Numbered from the stretch's first letter, positions 17,787 to 26,836 are shown. The stretch: DNA of 64,000 nucleotides from Chryseobacterium sp. SORGH_AS_0447 (GCF_030818695.1 NZ_JAUTAR010000001.1:2660501-2724500); one strand, 5' to 3'. Notes: generated by a model from the letters alone, not told the origin. Translations and numbers: made by a program.

Positions 17787-19314
17787 TTAAGATTCTGAAT
17801 CATCGGGATCTATTCTCTGCAAAGCGGTAACCGTAGGGCCGGTCAGTATTTTTCCGTTAACATTAAACCTCGAACCATGGCACGGACAGTCCCAGCTCAG
17901 TTCTGCACTGTTCCAGCGGACTTCACATTTTGCATGCGGACAGGTACTTTTTACCAGATGTACTTTACCGGTAACTTCTTTGTATAAAGCATAAGAATCG
18001 CCTTCATACTTTACCACTTTGGCTTCACCGTCAGCGATTTCATTCAGCGATGTAATTTTCTCCCTGAAAAGTTTATCTTTAATAAAATCATACGCCACCA
18101 CGGCATTCTCTTCTACGAAACTGGTAAATCCTGCAATCGGCTTAATTCGTGAAGGACTGAAAATCTTTTCGTATTTGCTGCTGCCGGTTAAAATAAGATC
18201 TGAAAGAATCTGTGAGGAAATTGTTCCGAAGATCATTCCGTTTCCTCTGAATCCTGTCGCGGTATAGACTTTTCCTTTGCTGCCGGGAAGCTTTCCAATA
18301 TACGGGAACCCGTCAGTTGGCTCATAGTACTGGCTGGACCAGCTGTAATAAGCCGTTTCTACATCAAAATATTCCCGTACATAATTTTCCAGCCTTGAGA
18401 AACATTCGCCGGTATCTTCTTCATGGCCGGTCTTATGATCTTCTCCACCGGCTATCAGCAACGTTTCCCCGTTAATCTGCTGAACCCGGTAATAATGATA
18501 AGGATCGATAAGGTCATAACCCAGGTCTTTCGGATAATTTTCATCTTTCAGGCTGAAGGCCATAGCGTAACTTCGGTAAGGGGCATTCGTAGTGTGAAGA
18601 ATGCTTAATCCCGGTGGAATGTGGGTAGCATACACCACATGCTCTGCTTTAATTTCTCCTTTTGAAGTTTTTAAAATTACCTCGTCTTCCTGCTCTTCAT
18701 AATTTTCGCACAGGCATTCTTCAAGGATTATTCCGCCTGCGTTAATAAAAGCTTCCGCTAAGGATTTGATATATCTTATTGGATGAAACTGTGCCTGGTC
18801 CGGAATAGATACTGCTTTTTTAAAAGGAATCGGGAATGGGATTTCATCGACGTACGTCATTTCGTGGCCTACTTTCGATGCACCGTCTACAATATCCTCC
18901 AGCTGCTTTTCCTGTTTTTCGTCCAACGCAAAAAGGTAAGCGGTTTTTCTCTCGAAATCGCAGTTGATGTTATAATTTTCGATGTTTGTCTCGATCATTC
19001 CGATAGCCTCCTGTCCTACCTGGGTCGAACAATTGGGCATTTTCCATACCGAAATCATTAATGGCTTCGGTGAAGGTCGTATCGAAAAAATCGTTTAAAT
19101 GGGCAGTAGTTCCTCCGGTTGTTCCGAAACCGATGTTGGCAGCTTCCAGAAGAATACATTTCTTGCCGGACTGCTGGAGTTTCAGGGCAGTAGAAATACC
19201 TGTGATTCCTCCTCCTACGATGGCGGCATCAAACCGTTGGCTGAAGCCGGCTTCAGAAGAAAATCTTTTTATTTCTTCCTGCCATATACTTTTTCTTGCT
19301 CCGTCTCTGTACAT
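17787..19314 (-). pseudogene. FAD-dependent oxidoreductase with C-terminal Rieske [2Fe-2S] domain, frameshifted
   Basis: Two overlapping frames together encode one ~508-aa protein. From ATG 19314 the first ~98 residues hold the DAO-type FAD-binding motif AAIVGGGITGISTALKLQ and GTTGGTTAHL. The frame then runs out as DPGRTGG, while the rest of the protein (from QVGQEAIGMIETNIENYNIN) continues in another frame to 17787. One surplus base near 19022-19024 (GGG on the plus strand) explains the break. The C-terminus holds a Rieske cluster site, CPHAKC and CPCHGSRF. The family pairs an oxidoreductase with a Rieske domain in stress-responsive operons. Either the gene is broken or the base is a sequencing error. 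Confidence 0.85.
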
Positions 19315-19358
19315 AGCATTTACTTTTTAATAATTAATGAATAATGAAATTTCCAGGC

Positions 19359-19529
19359 TTATTTACTCAGCAGAAGGGTATCGTTTTCTGGATAGTGCTG
19401 AGGCCTGAGGGGTTGTGCTTCGGATGTTTTCTCTCTTTTTTCCGGTTCATCTTCATCAACATCACAACGACATGAGAGAACAGCCCAAAGAGAAAACAAA
19501 CCCAAGATCATAATGGCTTTAGTTTTCAT
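19359..19529 (-). CDS. small putative lipoprotein
   Basis: This 56-aa frame starts at ATG 19529 and encodes a signal peptide MKTKAIMILGLFSLWAVLSC ending in a lipobox-like VLSC (Cys20), then a charged tail (VDEDEPEKREKTSEAQPL). The Cys would be lipidated and the short mature part exposed at the cell envelope. It is too short to be recognised by family. It lies between the SDR and the FAD/Rieske genes, all minus strand, and recalls the second small lipoprotein at 28453. Confidence 0.65.
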   Translation of the reverse strand: MKTKAIMILGLFSLWAVLSCRCDVDEDEPEKREKTSEAQPLRPQHYPENDTLLLSK

Positions 19530-19586
19530 AATCGTCTGTTTAATGGTTATACGGGATACTGAGTCTGATGATTATTAGTTTTAGAT

Positions 19587-20339
19587 TTATCCGCTGACGA
19601 TTAATCCGCCGTTCGGATGAAGAACCTGCCCCGTAATCTGTGAGGAATCTGCACTTGCCAGGAATAAAAAGCTTGAAGCCACTTCTTCAGGCGAGGCATT
19701 CCGTTCGAAAGGCGGTTTGCTCTGATCTTCTTTTTCCTCACCGAATGTCTTTTCCGTAAGAGGCGTTGCTACCGGTCCCGGAGCCACCGCATTGACACGG
19801 ATGCCTTTCGGCTTTGCCTGCAGTGCCAGGGAACGTGTAAAAGAAACGATCGCTCCTTTTGTAGCAGAATAGTCAAGCAATTCAGGATGTCCCTGATAAG
19901 CCGCTGCAGAAGTGGTATTGATGATGGCGCTTCCTTCTTTCAGATAAGGGAAAACAACTTTTGTAAGCCAGATCATCCCGAGAATATTGGTGTCAAAAGT
20001 TTTCCTTATATTTTCTTCTTTCAGGTCTTCAATACTTTCAGCAGGAAACTGTACGCCTGCATTGTTTACCAGAATATCGATGCCTCCGAATTCTGAGCCT
20101 GTTTTTTCGGCCGCTGCTTTACAGAATCCGTAATCACTGACATCTCCCTGAATAATAATTGCTTTTCTGCCAAGACCTTCGATTTCAGATTTTACTTTCT
20201 CCGCATCTTCTTTGCTTGAATGGTAGATAATGGCAATATCAGCTCCTTCTTTTGCAAAAAGAACGGCTACGGCCTTTCCTATTCCACTGTCGGCTCCTGT
20301 TATTAATACTTTTTTATTTTCTAATTTCAAATTTCCCAT
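19587..20339 (-). CDS. SDR family oxidoreductase (stress-type, glucose dehydrogenase-like)
   Basis: The 250-aa short-chain dehydrogenase has the cofactor motif TGADSGIGKAVA at about residues 14-25, NNAGVQFP near 90, and the catalytic Ser-Tyr-Lys set in NTTSAAAYQG...DYSATKGA. A GPVATPL loop and C-terminal TGQVLHPNGG are typical of classical SDRs of the YhdF/YghA type, often found with catalase and YciE-like genes. Substrate unknown. It lies 12 bp after the next SDR gene, so the two are almost certainly co-transcribed. Confidence 0.9.
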   Translation of the reverse strand: MGNLKLENKKVLITGADSGIGKAVAVLFAKEGADIAIIYHSSKEDAEKVKSEIEGLGRKAIIIQGDVSDYGFCKAAAEKTGSEFGGIDILVNNAGVQFPAESIEDLKEENIRKTFDTNILGMIWLTKVVFPYLKEGSAIINTTSAAAYQGHPELLDYSATKGAIVSFTRSLALQAKPKGIRVNAVAPGPVATPLTEKTFGEEKEDQSKPPFERNASPEEVASSFLFLASADSSQITGQVLHPNGGLIVSG

Positions 20340-20351
20340 ATAAGATTAAGA

Positions 20352-21149
20352 TTACTTTTCATCTGACGGTTTCTGCATTTCTCCCATCTGGTGTGCCGCC
20401 ATGCTGTCGGTCGTCATATTGGTCATGGCAACCGAAAGCTTATTTTTAAGTCCGGATATTACTTTATCATCGCCGTTCATAAGAGCTTTGTAGCCATCCT
20501 GTGCCACTTCTTCCGGTGACATCAGGTTGTCTTTATCTTCAAGAATTTTACTTTCGTTCATCTCGGCTTTGTTGAAGAAATCCGTATCGGTAGGTCCCGG
20601 TAAAAGTGCAGTTACCGTAATCCCCGAGTCTTTCAGCTCTTCACGGATGGCTTCGGACCACGACAGGATAAATGCTTTTGTCCCGTGATATACCGAATGC
20701 CATGGGCCTGGCGCTTTGCTTGCAATGGAAGCAAGATTTAAAATCCTTCCCGATCCTTTGGGTAAACGGTCTTTTAAGAAAAGTTTAGTTAAAATAATAA
20801 CGGAAACAATATTCAGGTTGATGATATCCACCTCGCGATGAATATCGGTATCCTGAAATTTTCCATAGATTCCCTGTCCTGCATCATTTACCAGAATTTC
20901 CGGACTGATGCCGTGTAATTTCAGTTCAGAGTAAAGAGAATAGGCATCATCCTGCGTAAACAGGTTTTTAGCCATGGTAATTACATTGATTCCATAATTC
21001 TTAAATTCGTTGGCTTTGGCCTGCAGCTCATCATGGTTTCTGGAAACCATCACCAGGTCGTAGCCGTCTTTGGCAAAAAGTTTTGCCAGTTCATAGCCAA
21101 TTCCGCTGGTAGCCCCTGTAACAAGAGCATATTGATTTTTCCGGTTCAT
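20352..21149 (-). CDS. SDR family NAD(P)-dependent oxidoreductase
   Basis: The 265-aa protein shows TGATSGIGYELAKLF near residue 11, VNDAGQGIYGKF near 87 (an Asp in place of the usual second Asn of NNAG), and the catalytic SVYHGTKAFILSW with YxxxK. The overall pattern matches the DltE/YqjQ-like subgroup of SDRs. The NNAG-to-NDAG change is seen in this subgroup and does not by itself mean inactivity. The C-terminal 40 residues are a helical extension. It starts 6 bp after the stop of the CinA-like gene. Confidence 0.9.
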   Translation of the reverse strand: MNRKNQYALVTGATSGIGYELAKLFAKDGYDLVMVSRNHDELQAKANEFKNYGINVITMAKNLFTQDDAYSLYSELKLHGISPEILVNDAGQGIYGKFQDTDIHREVDIINLNIVSVIILTKLFLKDRLPKGSGRILNLASIASKAPGPWHSVYHGTKAFILSWSEAIREELKDSGITVTALLPGPTDTDFFNKAEMNESKILEDKDNLMSPEEVAQDGYKALMNGDDKVISGLKNKLSVAMTNMTTDSMAAHQMGEMQKPSDEK

Positions 21150-21155
21150 TTCTTT

Positions 21156-21656
21156 TTATTTTAAGATTAGAAGCTGGTTGATCTCGCTTTTAAAACAGCC
21201 AAGAATAAATTCTGTGTAATACAGCTGAGCATTAAGAGCCTGGGTCTTCGGATGGAGCTCCAGTTTTTTCGTCAGTACAATCTCTCCCTTATATGAAAAA
21301 GAGAAATACGCAAAAATTTTATAAGAGGAATTTCTGATGGGGGTACAATAACCTGTGGTGGCAATAGACCAGTCGGATTCGAAAAGTTTGGCGGCATTCA
21401 ATGCCATGGTTTCAGCAATGTTTTCAGAAACGCAGTCGCATTCTTCAGCTTCGTCCCTGTCTACATTCAATAATCTTACTTTTTCTGCCATTGTGTAAGT
21501 AGTCATTCCTCCTTTGTAAAAAAGAGAGGCATTGGGCATCTGTGAAAAAGCTAATTGTAAACAGCCGGATGTAACACTTTCTACCACTGAGATTGTTTCA
21601 TTGGTGGTCATTAGCGACTGGCTGATGTATTCCAGTAGGTTTTTTTGAAATTCCAT
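21156..21656 (-). CDS. CinA family protein (PncC-like amidohydrolase domain)
   Basis: The 166-aa protein corresponds to the C-terminal CinA/PncC domain, which deamidates nicotinamide mononucleotide in the pyridine nucleotide salvage cycle. The active-site segment reads VVESVTSGCLQLAFS where typical enzymes have AESCTGG, so the first Ser is kept but Cys-Thr-Gly-Gly is changed to Val-Thr-Ser-Gly. The later YKGGMTTYTMAEKVRLL keeps the lysine of the canonical NEAK stretch. Activity is therefore uncertain. It has the CACTTAAAATAT leader 7 nt upstream (minus strand, 21664-21675) and is followed closely by two SDR genes. Confidence 0.82.
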   Translation of the reverse strand: MEFQKNLLEYISQSLMTTNETISVVESVTSGCLQLAFSQMPNASLFYKGGMTTYTMAEKVRLLNVDRDEAEECDCVSENIAETMALNAAKLFESDWSIATTGYCTPIRNSSYKIFAYFSFSYKGEIVLTKKLELHPKTQALNAQLYYTEFILGCFKSEINQLLILK

Positions 21657-21663
21657 AATATTA

Positions 21664-21675
21664 ATATTTTAAGTG
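21664..21675 (-). promoter_or_regulatory. CACTTAAAATAT leader element upstream of the CinA-like gene
   Basis: On the minus strand the exact 12-mer lies 7 nt before the ATG at 21656, the same position as in the PPOX gene. Confidence 0.5.
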
Positions 21676-21692
21676 TTTGTGTGTATTAATCT

Positions 21693-22871
21693 CTAGAGGG
21701 TTGAAGGCTTCCAAGGATCAAGAACCACTTTGACGCAGTTATCGATTTTTTTATCGAAAATTTCATAGCCTTTAGAAACGTCTTCCAAAGAAAGACGATG
21801 GGTTATAATATCATCTAAAGTAACCCTGCCGCTCTGCACATGATCCATCAGCTCATCGATAATGGGATGGACGTTGCACTGCCCGGCTTTTATAGTTATT
21901 CCTTTATCAAAAATCTGTCCAAGTTTGAAATTATCGTAATTTACCGGGTAAACTCCCAAAATCGGAACGATCCCGCCCCTTCTTACCGCACTCATACAGG
22001 CTTCCAGAACTTTGATCGAACCTTTTTCGAAATTAATGACGGCTTTCGCACGGTCAATCAGATTCCTGTCCGGTTCAAAACCTACGGCATCGATGCAAAC
22101 ATCGGCTCCGCGGCCGTCTGTCATATCCCTGATCTGTTCAACTGCACTCTCTGCATCTTCCCATAAAACGGTATCGCAGCCTGTAAGTGCTTTGATCTGG
22201 TCTAATCTGTACTGTTGGGTATCTACTACGATTACTTTTTTTGCATTTTTCAGGATGGCGCTTTTTGCTGCCATGGATCCTACCGGACCCGCTCCGAAAA
22301 TGGCAACGGTTTCCCCGCCTTTCACCTCACCCCACAGCACGCCGGTATAACCCGTCGGGAAAATATCGGTCAGGAATAAAACCTGCTCATCCGTAAGGTT
22401 GTCGGGAACTTTTCTGGGCCCGACATGCGCGTACGGAACCCTTACATACTGGGCCTGGCCGCCGTCATAGCCTCCGTAAAGATCGGTATATCCGAACAAC
22501 GCGCCTCCTTTTTCGGTTAAAATCCCGCCTTCGGGGCCGTAATGTTCGGGATTGCTGTGTTCGCAGGCTGTAGGAAGGTCGTGCTGGCAGAAAAAGCAGC
22601 TGCCGCACGAAATCGGGAAAGGGACAACTACCCTGTCGCCTACTTTCAGATTGGTAATCCTCTGTCCTACTTCTTCCACAATTCCCATAAACTCATGGCC
22701 CATGACCATCGGCCTGGCCTGCGGGATTCCGCCTGAATACATGTGCAGATCGCTTCCGCAGATCGCCGTTGTGGTAATTTTTAAGATGACATCATGCGAA
22801 TCTTTGATGATCGGATCATCTACGGTATCGCATGTGATCACTCCCGGTGAATGAATTACTGCTGCTTTCAT
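21693..22871 (-). CDS. zinc-dependent alcohol dehydrogenase
   Basis: The 392-aa medium-chain dehydrogenase has the catalytic zinc site CGSDLHMY and GHEFMGIVEEVG, the structural zinc cysteines CGSCFFCQHDLPTAC, and a Rossmann motif VAIFGAGPVGSMAA. The length and the insertion around residues 115-140 resemble glutathione-independent formaldehyde dehydrogenase-like enzymes. NAD-dependent oxidation of an aldehyde or alcohol is expected; the substrate is open. CACTAAAATAG lies 6 nt before its ATG, a variant of the stress leader. It stands between the catalase and the CinA/SDR genes. Confidence 0.9.
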   Translation of the reverse strand: MKAAVIHSPGVITCDTVDDPIIKDSHDVILKITTTAICGSDLHMYSGGIPQARPMVMGHEFMGIVEEVGQRITNLKVGDRVVVPFPISCGSCFFCQHDLPTACEHSNPEHYGPEGGILTEKGGALFGYTDLYGGYDGGQAQYVRVPYAHVGPRKVPDNLTDEQVLFLTDIFPTGYTGVLWGEVKGGETVAIFGAGPVGSMAAKSAILKNAKKVIVVDTQQYRLDQIKALTGCDTVLWEDAESAVEQIRDMTDGRGADVCIDAVGFEPDRNLIDRAKAVINFEKGSIKVLEACMSAVRRGGIVPILGVYPVNYDNFKLGQIFDKGITIKAGQCNVHPIIDELMDHVQSGRVTLDDIITHRLSLEDVSKGYEIFDKKIDNCVKVVLDPWKPSTL

Positions 22872-22914
22872 ATTTTACTATTTTAGTGGTGTGAAGGTGA
22901 TTTGTTTTACTGAT

Positions 22915-25056
22915 TTAGTCCTGGATATTTCTTTCCATTTCAAGATACCATACCCTGTGCTGTGCAATGGCATCGATGAATTTGTTTTCCGGCGTTTCAT
23001 CTTCCCAGGAAACAATAGCAGGATCTACGTGTCTTTTAAGGCTCACATTGCTGTTCATATACAATGGTTCCGATCCTTCCCCGAAATAAATGGCTTTACA
23101 GTGTTTGTAAGCTTCATTAATAAAATTCAGAACATGAGGTTTGTTTTCGGCAGTAATCAGCTCTTTTACAGAATCTTCTCCTGCGGCAATATAGAGCGCA
23201 TCGAAAGCCACGCTGGCAATACTTGTAAGGGAATGCTTGGGTATCAGCTGAGATCCGTCGTTGGTGGTCACCGGGGCCATACTCGGACCAATGATTTCCA
23301 CAACAGCATCTTTGCTTTCCAGTGCCGTTTTAAGGTCATGCGCACTTAACGCATCGACGCCGTTTGCCATAATAAAGCCGATCTTTCTGCCTTTGATGGT
23401 ATCTTTTACCGTATTTTCCATGCTCAGCGCTTCGGAAATTTTGGTGTGGGCTTCTCTTTCTTCACTCTGAAGATCCTGCTGGCTGCCATCTGCCGGAATA
23501 CTCTGGTTCGGAAATTCAAGTTCCGTTACCTGAACACCTACTTTGCTGGCAACGTTTTGTGCCAGGGTTTTATCGATAAAATTCAGCTGGCCTACGACTC
23601 TTTCCCTGATGGCAGGAATCGTTACTTTAGAAAGTTCGAAGATCAGGGCATTCTGGAGGTGCATCTGTTCATAGGCTGCCTGGCTGTTGTAGAACAGTTT
23701 AGCCTGCGAATAATGGTCCACGAAACTTTCGCTCCGCTGTCTGATTTTCGGTCCGGAAACTCTTTCCTGGTGAGAAACGTATCCTCCTTCCGACATCATC
23801 GACTGAAACGGGCAGCCTCCTCCGATGGAATTCGGCTCATAGCTTACCCTGCCTTTGGGAATCTGCTGTCTCATGTATCCGTCTCGCTGGTTGTTGTGAA
23901 CCGTTTTAATGGATCTGTTGATCGGGATCTCATGGAAATTCGGTCCGCCCAGTCTTATCAGCTGGGTATCGGTATAGGAAAAGAGTCTTCCCTGAAGCAG
24001 CGGATCGTTGCTGAAATCGATTCCGGGAACGACGTGTCCCGGGTGAAAAGCGATCTGCTCGGTTTCTGCGAAGAAATTCTCAGGATTTTTGTTTAAAGTA
24101 AGGGTACCGACCAATTCTACCGACACCTCTTCTTCAGGGACGATTTTGGTAGGATCGAGCAGGTCGAAATCGAATTTATCTTCATCTTCTTCAGGAATCA
24201 GCTGTACGCCGAAATCCCATTCCGGGAACATTCCGTTTTCGATAGACTCCCACAGGTCTCTTTTGTGAAAATCCGGGTCTACGCCGGAGATTCGCTGGGC
24301 TTCGTCCCATGCAACGGAGTGAACGCCTAATTTTGGTTTGAAGTGGAATTTCACAAAGTGCATTCTTCCTTCATCATTAACGAATTTAAAGGAATGTACC
24401 CCGAAGCCTTCCATCCTGCTGTAGCTTCTCGGGATAGCCCGGTCGCTCATTAGCCACATAATCATGTGCATACTCTCCGGCATTAGAGAAATAAAATCCC
24501 AGAAGGTATCGTGTGCCGACTGCGCCTGAGGAATTTCGTTGTGCGGCTCCGGCTTTACGGCATGAACAAGATCCGGGAATTTGATGGCATCCTGGATAAA
24601 GAATACCGGAATATTGTTAGCTACTAAGTCATAATTTCCTTCATCTGTATAAAACTTTACGGCAAATCCCCTTACATCTCTCGCAAGATCCGTACTTCCT
24701 CTGTTTCCTGCTACGGTAGAAAAGCGCACGAAGACCGGCGTTTCTTTTCCTACTTCCGTCAGAAATTTGGCTTTGGTATATTTTTCTAAGCTTTTGTTTA
24801 ATTTAAAAACCCCATGGGCACCCGATCCGCGGGCATGAACTACTCTTTCCGGGATTCTTTCATGATCGAAATGCGTCATTTTTTCCCTGAAAAAGAAATC
24901 TTCAATCAGCGTCGGCCCACGGTCTCCCGCCTTCAGGGAGTCCTGGTTATTGCTGATTTTAAGCCCCTGGTTGGTGGTAAGTTTTGTGTTCTCGTTAGAG
25001 GTGGCATGCGATTCCAGTTGGTCCAGCTTTTCATTGTTGGGTTTGTCGTCGTTCAT
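22915..25056 (-). CDS. katE: HPII-type large-subunit catalase
   Basis: The 713-aa protein is a clade 2 catalase. Catalytic His74 lies in RVVHARGSGAHG, the distal Asn in VANNIPVFFIQD near residue 147, and the haem-ligand Tyr361 in RLFSYTDTQ. After the catalase core comes the extra C-terminal flavodoxin/GATase-like domain (about residues 560-690, starting KGRKIGFIMANGVD), which defines the large-subunit class. It converts hydrogen peroxide to water and oxygen in the cytoplasm. A CACAAAATAT leader lies 7 nt before the ATG. In E. coli the homolog is a stationary-phase gene; here the neighbours (YciE-like, KGG) suggest a similar stress role. Confidence 0.95.
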   Translation of the reverse strand: MNDDKPNNEKLDQLESHATSNENTKLTTNQGLKISNNQDSLKAGDRGPTLIEDFFFREKMTHFDHERIPERVVHARGSGAHGVFKLNKSLEKYTKAKFLTEVGKETPVFVRFSTVAGNRGSTDLARDVRGFAVKFYTDEGNYDLVANNIPVFFIQDAIKFPDLVHAVKPEPHNEIPQAQSAHDTFWDFISLMPESMHMIMWLMSDRAIPRSYSRMEGFGVHSFKFVNDEGRMHFVKFHFKPKLGVHSVAWDEAQRISGVDPDFHKRDLWESIENGMFPEWDFGVQLIPEEDEDKFDFDLLDPTKIVPEEEVSVELVGTLTLNKNPENFFAETEQIAFHPGHVVPGIDFSNDPLLQGRLFSYTDTQLIRLGGPNFHEIPINRSIKTVHNNQRDGYMRQQIPKGRVSYEPNSIGGGCPFQSMMSEGGYVSHQERVSGPKIRQRSESFVDHYSQAKLFYNSQAAYEQMHLQNALIFELSKVTIPAIRERVVGQLNFIDKTLAQNVASKVGVQVTELEFPNQSIPADGSQQDLQSEEREAHTKISEALSMENTVKDTIKGRKIGFIMANGVDALSAHDLKTALESKDAVVEIIGPSMAPVTTNDGSQLIPKHSLTSIASVAFDALYIAAGEDSVKELITAENKPHVLNFINEAYKHCKAIYFGEGSEPLYMNSNVSLKRHVDPAIVSWEDETPENKFIDAIAQHRVWYLEMERNIQD

Positions 25057-25164
25057 AATTCTGATATTTTGTGTTGGTGTTAAATTTCCAGTATTGTTAA
25101 TGATGGTAAAAAGTAGTGTTCTATGCTATAGTCTTATTGTTTCAGATTTGTTGGTCAGGTTTTG

Positions 25165-25197
25165 AAAAAAGCCATACAGAAAACTCTGTATGGCTTT
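25165..25197 (-). terminator. terminator after the YciE-like gene
   Basis: On the minus strand AAAGCCATACAGA pairs perfectly with TCTGTATGGCTTT (13 bp, 4-base loop) followed by TTTC. It separates the YciE-like transcript from the catalase gene. Confidence 0.85.
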
Positions 25198-25204
25198 CTG
25201 TAAT

Positions 25205-25825
25205 TTAATCCTCCTGCTCCGCATCAAAATTGATGTAGGTTTCGGCAATTTCGGTAAGATTGTAATCCGTGTCTTCTTCTTCCTGTAATGTTTTTTCGAG
25301 AAGATCCGCTGCTTTATCGTGTCCCATGGTGATGGCCAGCTGAGCCAGGCCGCCGTAGGTAGCAATTTCGTAATGCTCGACTTTCTGGGCAGCAATAATA
25401 AGTGCTGCGTCACGCGTCATGGATCCTTCTTCGGTAGACTTGATGATTTCTTCTCCTTCCTCGATGATGCCTTTAATCGCTTTGCATTCTTTCTGTTCAG
25501 GAGTTTCATCGATCAGCCTGAAGACTTTTTCAAGACGGCTGACGTGTTTTTTAGTCTGCAGCTGGTGGTCCTCAAAAGCGTCTTTCAGCTCTTCGGTGGT
25601 AGCCGCCTCCTGCATTTTTTCCAGTGCGTCGATGATCGCGTTTTCAGCAAAATAGACGTCTTTCAGTGCGGATACGAAGAATTTATGAAGCGGAGAGCTT
25701 TTCATTTCATTTGCGTTTACATTTGCGTTATCTACGGCCGTTGTATTTTTTGCTGCCGATGCGGAAGCGTTACCGGTAGTTCCCGTATTGTTGTTATCTT
25801 TATTTTCTGATGTTTTGGTTGCCAT
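25205..25825 (-). CDS. ferritin-like domain protein (YciE/YciF, DUF892)
   Basis: The 206-aa protein has a disordered Asn/Thr/Ala-rich N-terminal tail of about 40 residues, then a four-helix DUF892 domain: LHKFFVSALKDVYFAENAII, ALEKMQEAATTEEL, HQLQTKKHVSRLEKVF and a second pair around AQKVEHYEIATYGGL. Conserved Glu and His residues in these helices form the di-metal site in the family. Its genomic partners in E. coli are yciG (KGG motif) and a catalase, and both types are adjacent here. The tail is unusual in length. Function in the cell is not established; a role in stress survival is inferred. Confidence 0.9.
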   Translation of the reverse strand: MATKTSENKDNNNTGTTGNASASAAKNTTAVDNANVNANEMKSSPLHKFFVSALKDVYFAENAIIDALEKMQEAATTEELKDAFEDHQLQTKKHVSRLEKVFRLIDETPEQKECKAIKGIIEEGEEIIKSTEEGSMTRDAALIIAAQKVEHYEIATYGGLAQLAITMGHDKAADLLEKTLQEEEDTDYNLTEIAETYINFDAEQED

Positions 25826-25848
25826 AATGTGATTGTGGTGTTTGGTTT

Positions 25849-25886
25849 AAAAGATTACCTCTTTACCTATTGATAAAGAGGTAATC
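25849..25886 (-). terminator. terminator after the KGG gene
   Basis: On the minus strand GATTACCTCTTTA pairs perfectly with TAAAGAGGTAATC (13 bp, 8-base loop), followed by TTTT. It lies in the 73-bp gap between the KGG and YciE-like genes, so the latter needs its own promoter or read-through. Confidence 0.8.
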
Positions 25887-25898
25887 GTGAAAAAAGAA

Positions 25899-26687
25899 TT
25901 ATGAATTATTACGTCTGCCTCCAAATCCGGATCTTCCCGAACCTGAAGATCTTCCGCCTCCGTGCGAAGCCTGGCCGCCCATACGTGCTATTCTCGTACG
26001 TTCTGCCTTGCTCATGGAAGCGAAACCTCTTCTTGAATTTCCGTTACCGGAACCGGAATTGGAGTTTCGACCTGAACCGCCATTGTTACCAGATCCTGAG
26101 CCGGAATTGCCTCTTCCGCCGGATCTTCCTGAATTTGAGCCTGAACCCGAAGAACCTCTTCTGCCTCCATGGGAAGCTTCGCCACCCATTCGGGCGATTC
26201 TTGTACGCTCTTCTTTACTCATTGATGCAAAGCCTCTTCTTGAACTTCCGTTTCCTGAAGAAGACCTGCCTCTATTGCCGGAACCTGAGCCTGACCTTCC
26301 TGAGTTGGAACCTCTTCCGGATCCTCCCTGTGAACCGCCTCTGCCGCCGCCAGAAGTAAATCTACCCTGGTTATCCCGCTGCTGGTTTCCGTTATTTCCT
26401 CTGCCTCGTCCACGGCCTCTGTTGTCATCTTCGTCATCCTCATCGTCATAATCTTCATCATCATAGTCTTCGTCGTCGTAGTCATCATCTTCATAATCGT
26501 CATAATCCCCATCATCATACTCGTCCTCAAAATAATCTTCATAATCTGAGAAGTCATCATTATATTCGTCCTCATTCTGTGCATCGTTGTACCCGTGGTC
26601 GTAACCTAGCTGGTAAATTTCTTCAAGGTTATTTGAAGAATTCGAATTTCCTCTTGAACTACGATTTCCTGAATTTCTGGTGTTCAT
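25899..26687 (-). CDS. KGG-motif, intrinsically disordered acidic/RGG protein
   Basis: From ATG 26687 the 262-aa product is almost wholly low-complexity. Residues 39-88 are Asp/Glu/Tyr-rich (repeats of DDEDY). Residues 89-150 and 176-218 are Gly/Ser/Arg/Asn-rich. Two copies of a stress-protein KGG-type motif, RRGFASMSKxERTRIARMGG, lie at 150-169 and 219-238, each followed by xASHGG. YciG and Con-10-like proteins have one such motif in about 60 residues, so this is a large, double-motif version. The preferred start skips a longer in-frame ATG at 26753, which lacks similarity. A Crp-type site with a TAAATTTG box lies 150-190 bp upstream. Confidence 0.85.
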   Translation of the reverse strand: MNTRNSGNRSSRGNSNSSNNLEEIYQLGYDHGYNDAQNEDEYNDDFSDYEDYFEDEYDDGDYDDYEDDDYDDEDYDDEDYDDEDDEDDNRGRGRGRGNNGNQQRDNQGRFTSGGGRGGSQGGSGRGSNSGRSGSGSGNRGRSSSGNGSSRRGFASMSKEERTRIARMGGEASHGGRRGSSGSGSNSGRSGGRGNSGSGSGNNGGSGRNSNSGSGNGNSRRGFASMSKAERTRIARMGGQASHGGGRSSGSGRSGFGGRRNNS

Positions 26688-26836
26688 AACTGTTTTTTTT
26701 ATGTTAATATTAAGTGATAGGTATTGCCGGCCGTGACTAGTATTAGACAGCAATAGGTTTTGATTTTCGGTTAAAAGATTATAAATATCAGCCCCTCAAA
26801 ACGAGGCTTTAAAGTAATATGGATGAATTATCTACT

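Noticed and set aside
23446..24096. 216-codon plus-strand frame opposite the catalase gene
   Set aside because: Lies within the conserved catalase core and has no domain signature.
26008..26451. Long plus-strand frame rich in Pro, Leu and Glu opposite the KGG gene
   Set aside because: It is the mirror of the Gly/Ser/Arg and Asp repeats on the minus strand; no start signal or independent features.
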